DNA from: Pseudomonadota bacterium
GTDB taxonomy: Bacteria; Pseudomonadota; Gammaproteobacteria; Steroidobacterales; Steroidobacteraceae
DNA length: 41,668 nucleotides
Direction: 5' to 3'
Assembly (NCBI GenBank): GCA_025355105.1
Contig: JANYAE010000141.1
Location: 1-41,668, forward strand
The notes beneath the pieces are model-generated. The model was not told where the DNA came from. It worked only from the letters and a program-made list of their open reading frames with translations, and did not search any database. Below are positions 38,909-41,668 of this stretch, piece by piece; the stretch's first letter is position 1, and every line of letters starts with the position of its first letter. The translations under genes were made by a program, and so were the position numbers.

Positions 38909-40035
38909 GAAGCGTTCTCCGCAGGGAACTCGATGTCGATCCGCAGGCCGGGCTTGGTGTTGTGGTGCGCGAAGCGCGAGCGGTCGCCGTACAGCACGCC
39001 GAGCCGCTCCTGGGTATTGCGCAGCCCGACGCCGCGGCCGCCGCCGACGCTGGCGCCCGGCGCGAGTCCCGGGCCGTCGTCGGCGACGTGCAGCAGCAGC
39101 CGCTGGCCGATCACGCGCGCGCCGAGGTGCAGCGTGCCACCGGTCTCGGACGGCGCGATGGCGTACTTGAGCGCGTTCTCGATCAGCGGCTGCAGCAGCA
39201 GTGACGGCACCAGCGCACCGAGCGCCGCCGGGTCGACGTCGAACTGCAGCCGCAGGCGCGGCCCGAAGCGCAGCTTTTCGATGCCGAGGTACAGGTCGAG
39301 CGCCTCGAGCTCCTGCTTGAGGGTGACCTTCTTCATCGGATCCTGGTCGAGCGTGTGGCGCAGGAACGCCGACAGGCGCGTCACGGCGAGGTTGGCACGC
39401 TCATTGTCGCGGTCAAGGATCAGCGTCGAGATGGCGTTCAGCGTGTTGAACAGGAAGTGCGGGTTGAGCTGGTAGCGCAGCATCTTGACCTGGGCTTCCT
39501 GCGCGAGCGCCTTCGCCCGCAGGGTCGCCTCGCGCTCGCGCTGCACCGACTCGTAGTAGTAGATGCCGAAATAGAGCGCCGACCACGACAGCAGCAGGTA
39601 GGTCTGGATGACCGCCCCGGTGACGATGCGCGCCCAGCTGTCGAGCATCTCGTAGTGGTTCATGAACACCACGTAGCCGCCGTTGATCGAGACGCGCCAG
39701 ACCAGCGCCGCCAGATAGACGAGCAGCAGCACCGTGACGATGACGACGGTCGGCGAACGGTCGCGCACGCGGCGATAGGCGTAGCGCAGCAGCGAGGACA
39801 GCACGAAGCCGGAAACGGCCGCGACCACCAGCACGTAGATGTAGGCCGACAGCTTGGCCGGTTCCATGCGATCCGGATTCACCAGCGCCGAGACGTACTG
39901 GGCGATGAAGTAGGCGCTCCAGCCGAGCGCCTGCAGCGCCCAGAACGACGCCTCGCGGTGCCGCATCAGCTTGCCGAAGGGTTTGAGCGTGGCGGCGCCG
40001 GGGATCGGATGGATGGCAGTGGCGGAGAGGCCCAT
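38905..40035 (-). CDS. LytS/YehU-type sensor histidine kinase
   Basis: This 376-residue membrane kinase has four N-terminal hydrophobic helices (about residues 28-50, 60-80, 93-112 and 130-155) and no recognisable extracellular sensor. A helical linker (ESVQREREATLRAKALAQEA) leads to the His_kinase domain with phospho-site QLNPHFLFNTLNAIS. The ATPase domain has LLLQPLIENALKYA and VADDGPGLAPG plus GVGLRNTQERLGVLYG. It is the partner of the LytTR regulator. I use ATG at 40035; a TTG two codons earlier is possible. The stimulus is unknown. Confidence 0.93.
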   Translation of the reverse strand: MGLSATAIHPIPGAATLKPFGKLMRHREASFWALQALGWSAYFIAQYVSALVNPDRMEPAKLSAYIYVLVVAAVSGFVLSSLLRYAYRRVRDRSPTVVIVTVLLLVYLAALVWRVSINGGYVVFMNHYEMLDSWARIVTGAVIQTYLLLSWSALYFGIYYYESVQREREATLRAKALAQEAQVKMLRYQLNPHFLFNTLNAISTLILDRDNERANLAVTRLSAFLRHTLDQDPMKKVTLKQELEALDLYLGIEKLRFGPRLRLQFDVDPAALGALVPSLLLQPLIENALKYAIAPSETGGTLHLGARVIGQRLLLHVADDGPGLAPGASVGGGRGVGLRNTQERLGVLYGDRSRFAHHNTKPGLRIDIEFPAENAS

Positions 40036-40041
40036 CCACAA

Positions 40042-40492
40042 AGCCTAAGCCAGAAGGCCGTCGGCGGGACCTCGTTTGGACGCGCCGGAGCGGCGGTTCG
40101 TCGCCGAAGGCCGAGGCCGAAGCTTGCCCCGCGGCGCCGCCCGGAGCTCGTGCTGCAGCCATTCAGCGCAGCAAAAATGACGGCGCAGCGACCAGGACTG
40201 CGCGAAACTGACCTATATCCCCATCTTAACCGATAATATGGTCATTACTTTTCTTCTTTTGTCCACATATCACAAAAATATTTTAGAAAATGATGCAATA
40301 GAACCCACTATCAAATTAAAATTTATGTTGTGGATTATATATCTAAGAAAATCGTCATTTATTTAGTCAATGTGGATTTTGTAGTCAACAATTTCGGTTA
40401 TATTTGACATAACAGCCCACATTTCTGCCTCAGCTTGCCGTACGGTAAAAGGAAGCGCACGACCTGGCGTCAAACGAGAGCGAGTGGCTGCG
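40042..40492. other. AT-rich island with DnaA-box-like sites between the kinase and dtd genes
   Basis: This 450-base gap has no convincing gene. From 40211 to 40410 I count 55 G/C in 200 bases (27.5%), against a background far above 60%. Near matches to the DnaA 9-mer TTATCCACA lie at 40259-40267 (TTGTCCACA, one mismatch), 40329-40337 (minus strand TAATCCACA, one mismatch) and 40371-40379 (minus strand AAATCCACA, two). TAGTCAA occurs twice, at 40364-40370 and 40382-40388. A perfect TTGACA lies at 40404-40409 and a perfect minus-strand TATAAT at 40334-40339, neither with a good partner. The flanking genes point away from the island. It could be a replication or regulatory region, or foreign DNA. 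Confidence 0.7.
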
Positions 40493-40966
40493 ATGATTGG
40501 ATTGCTGCAACGCGTCAGCGGAGCCTCGGTCGCCGCCGACGGCGCCGTGGTCGGCGCGATCGGCCCCGGGATCCTGCTGCTGCTCGGCGTGCAACGCGGC
40601 GACACCGAGCGCGAGGCGGACCGACTGCTCGAGCGGGTGCTCAGCTACCGGATCTTCGACGACGCCGAGGGCCGGATGAACGTCAGCCTGCTTGATGGCG
40701 GCGGCGCGTTGCTGGTCATCTCGCAGTTCACCCTCGCCGCCGAGACCCGCAAGGGAACGCGCCCTGGCTTCAGTACCGCCGCGATGCCTGCCGATGGCGA
40801 ACGGCTGTACGAGCACTTCGTGGCCGCCGCCCGCCAGCGCGTCGGTTCGGTCGCGACCGGCCGCTTCGGCGCGCGTATGCAGGTGTCGCTGACCAACGAC
40901 GGGCCGGTGACCTTCTGGCTGGAAGTGGCCCCGGCCGCGGGCCGGACCGCTGCTCCGCCCTCCTGA
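40493..40966 (+). CDS. dtd: D-aminoacyl-tRNA deacylase (Dtd)
   Basis: Dtd hydrolyses D-aminoacyl-tRNAs (and Gly-tRNA-Ala) to protect translation. The 157-residue protein starts MIGLLQRVSGASVAADG. It carries the first active-site motif in LLVISQFTLAAETRKGTRPG (SQxT) and the second in LTNDGPVTFWLE (NxGPVT). The glycine-proline gate of the chiral-proofreading site is intact. I chose ATG at 40493 as the conserved start; a GTG at 40484 would add three residues. It is followed by tatA 82 bases later. Confidence 0.95.
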   Translation: MIGLLQRVSGASVAADGAVVGAIGPGILLLLGVQRGDTEREADRLLERVLSYRIFDDAEGRMNVSLLDGGGALLVISQFTLAAETRKGTRPGFSTAAMPADGERLYEHFVAAARQRVGSVATGRFGARMQVSLTNDGPVTFWLEVAPAAGRTAAPPS

Positions 40967-41048
40967 GTGTGAGACAGCCCCCGATCTGGGCCCTTGGGCT
41001 TTGCGGTATCATCGACCCGCCCTGTACCGAGCGGCGCTGGAGAATCTC

Positions 41049-41294
41049 ATGGGTATCGGTTTTCGCGAGCTGCTGGTCATCCTCTTGATCGCGCTCTTGA
41101 TTTTCGGCGGCAAGAAGCTGCGCACGATCGGCTCGGATCTCGGCGCGGCGGTGCGCGACTTCAAGAAGTCGATGGATGCCGGCGAGAAGGAGACCGACGA
41201 GCAGAAGCCCCTGAAGCAGCTCACAGGGACGGACGCGGACTTTGCGGCTTCCGAGAAGCAGGGCACGAAGCCCGAGCAGAAGTCGAACGTCTGA
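41049..41294 (+). CDS. tatA: Sec-independent translocase subunit TatA
   Basis: TatA oligomerises to form the twin-arginine translocation pore. The 81-residue protein has the N-terminal helix ([20 protein letters not shown]), a hinge ([13 protein letters not shown]), the amphipathic helix ([16 protein letters not shown]) and a charged, disordered tail. The lack of a polar residue at position 3 and the FGxKKLR-type hinge favour TatA over TatB. GGAG lies well placed before the ATG. tatB follows after 31 bases and tatC presumably beyond the window. Confidence 0.95.
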   Translation: MGIGFRELLVILLIALLIFGGKKLRTIGSDLGAAVRDFKKSMDAGEKETDEQKPLKQLTGTDADFAASEKQGTKPEQKSNV

Positions 41295-41325
41295 CGGGCA
41301 ATCGCCCGCGATCCCGCACCTGACC

Positions 41326-41668
41326 ATGTTCGACGTGGGCTTCAGCGAAATCCTGCTGATCATGGTCATCTCCCTCGTGGTCCTCGGACCCGAGAAGCTG
41401 CCCAAACTGGCGGCTGACATCGGCCGCTGGATCGGTCGTGCCCGGGCGATGGCCCGCCAGCTCAGCAGCCAGCTGGAGCAGGAAGTCCGCCTGGAGGAGA
41501 TGCTGCGCGAGCAGAAAAGTGCCGTGCCGCCTGCGGTGAGCGCCGAGCCGGCGCCGGCCGCGGTGACGACGAGCGAGCCCGTGATCCAGCCACCGGCCGC
41601 GGCGCTCGCTGACAACCCGCCGGCCGCCGGTCCCGGCGCGCCGTCGCTCGGCGCGCCGAGCGACGAGC
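41326..41668 (+). CDS. tatB: Sec-independent translocase subunit TatB, N-terminal part (cut by window edge)
   Basis: TatB binds Tat substrates together with TatC. The visible 114 residues begin [20 protein letters not shown], with the glutamate at position 8 that marks TatB, then the [15 protein letters not shown] hinge and a long amphipathic helix ([20 protein letters not shown]) that is longer than in TatA. A proline/alanine-rich linker follows, and the frame runs off the right edge. Order tatA-tatB is standard. Confidence 0.94.
   Translation, partial: MFDVGFSEILLIMVISLVVLGPEKLPKLAADIGRWIGRARAMARQLSSQLEQEVRLEEMLREQKSAVPPAVSAEPAPAAVTTSEPVIQPPAAALADNPPAAGPGAPSLGAPSDE

Noticed and set aside
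40042..40492. Firm annotation of the AT-rich island as oriC
   Set aside because: The DnaA boxes are imperfect, no dnaA, dnaN, gidA or rpmH lies nearby, and skew could not be computed from one window; it is kept as a finding only.
40363..40605. An 80-codon minus-strand frame crossing from dtd into the AT-rich island
   Set aside because: Most of it is antisense to dtd and the remainder has no motif or ribosome site.
1..41668. tRNA, rRNA, CRISPR, riboswitch or insertion-sequence signals
   Set aside because: Scanning by eye found no tRNA-like cloverleaf ending in CCA, repeated spacer array, transposase motif or recognisable riboswitch core.

Overview
The window is about 41.7 kb of GC-rich chromosomal DNA, densely packed with genes. 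I see no tRNA, rRNA, CRISPR array, insertion sequence or phage gene. The gene content points to an aerobic, heterotrophic gammaproteobacterium: dtd next to tatAB, a yqjD/E/K-like membrane-protein operon, TrkA/TrkH, a UspE-like double universal stress protein, UvrD, an ALDH7-type lysine catabolic enzyme and a caa3-like oxidase. A Xanthomonadales/Steroidobacterales/Nevskiales-like lineage is my guess from gene mix and base composition only.

Layout. (1) 1-4.0 kb, minus strand: a 191-aa membrane protein, oxidase subunit II carrying two extra cytochrome c domains, the start of oxidase subunit I (cut by the window edge), a small membrane protein and an Asp/Glu racemase. (2) 4.1-9.3 kb, plus strand: NAD-dependent molybdenum formate dehydrogenase fdsGBA-D without fdsC. 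(3) 9.4-11.4 kb: ctaA and cyoE/ctaB, which make heme A for the oxidase on the other side of fds. (4) 11.5-19.7 kb, mostly minus strand: a coiled-coil membrane protein, the yqjD/E/K-like operon ending in an MBL hydrolase, an MFS-aminotransferase pair, and a saccharopine dehydrogenase-like/ALDH7 pair with a divergent Lrp regulator. (5) 19.7-23.3 kb: a CSSCGC-motif outer-membrane barrel with a DUF2946 protein (possibly metal related), then ctlX-ocd, which should carry citrulline-type substrates through ornithine to proline. (6) 23.5-26.8 kb: an S41 lipoprotein protease with a polyglycine linker, a YpfJ-type metallopeptidase, a HIT protein and a small unknown. (7) 26.8-28.6 kb: a single polypeptide joining acetate kinase to a PduL phosphotransacylase, the most striking gene here. 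(8) 28.7-35.5 kb: an AI-2E family permease, uvrD, trkA, trkH and a lone prepilin-like protein. (9) 35.5-40.0 kb, minus strand: class I fumarase, a double USP protein and a LytS/LytTR-type two-component pair. (10) An island of about 27% GC at 40.21-40.41 kb with DnaA-box-like 9-mers, then dtd, tatA and the start of tatB.

How the genes fit together. Formate oxidation supplies NADH, the cox/cta genes build an aa3-type terminal oxidase, and the AckA-PduL fusion would interconvert acetyl-CoA and acetate plus ATP in one protein. The amino-acid genes (lysine side: SDH-like, ALDH7, Lrp; arginine/citrulline side: CtlX, OCD) suggest growth on amino acids. Many neighbouring genes overlap by ATGA and are probably translationally coupled. 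Start codons were chosen by conserved N-termini, Shine-Dalgarno matches and overlap with the preceding gene.
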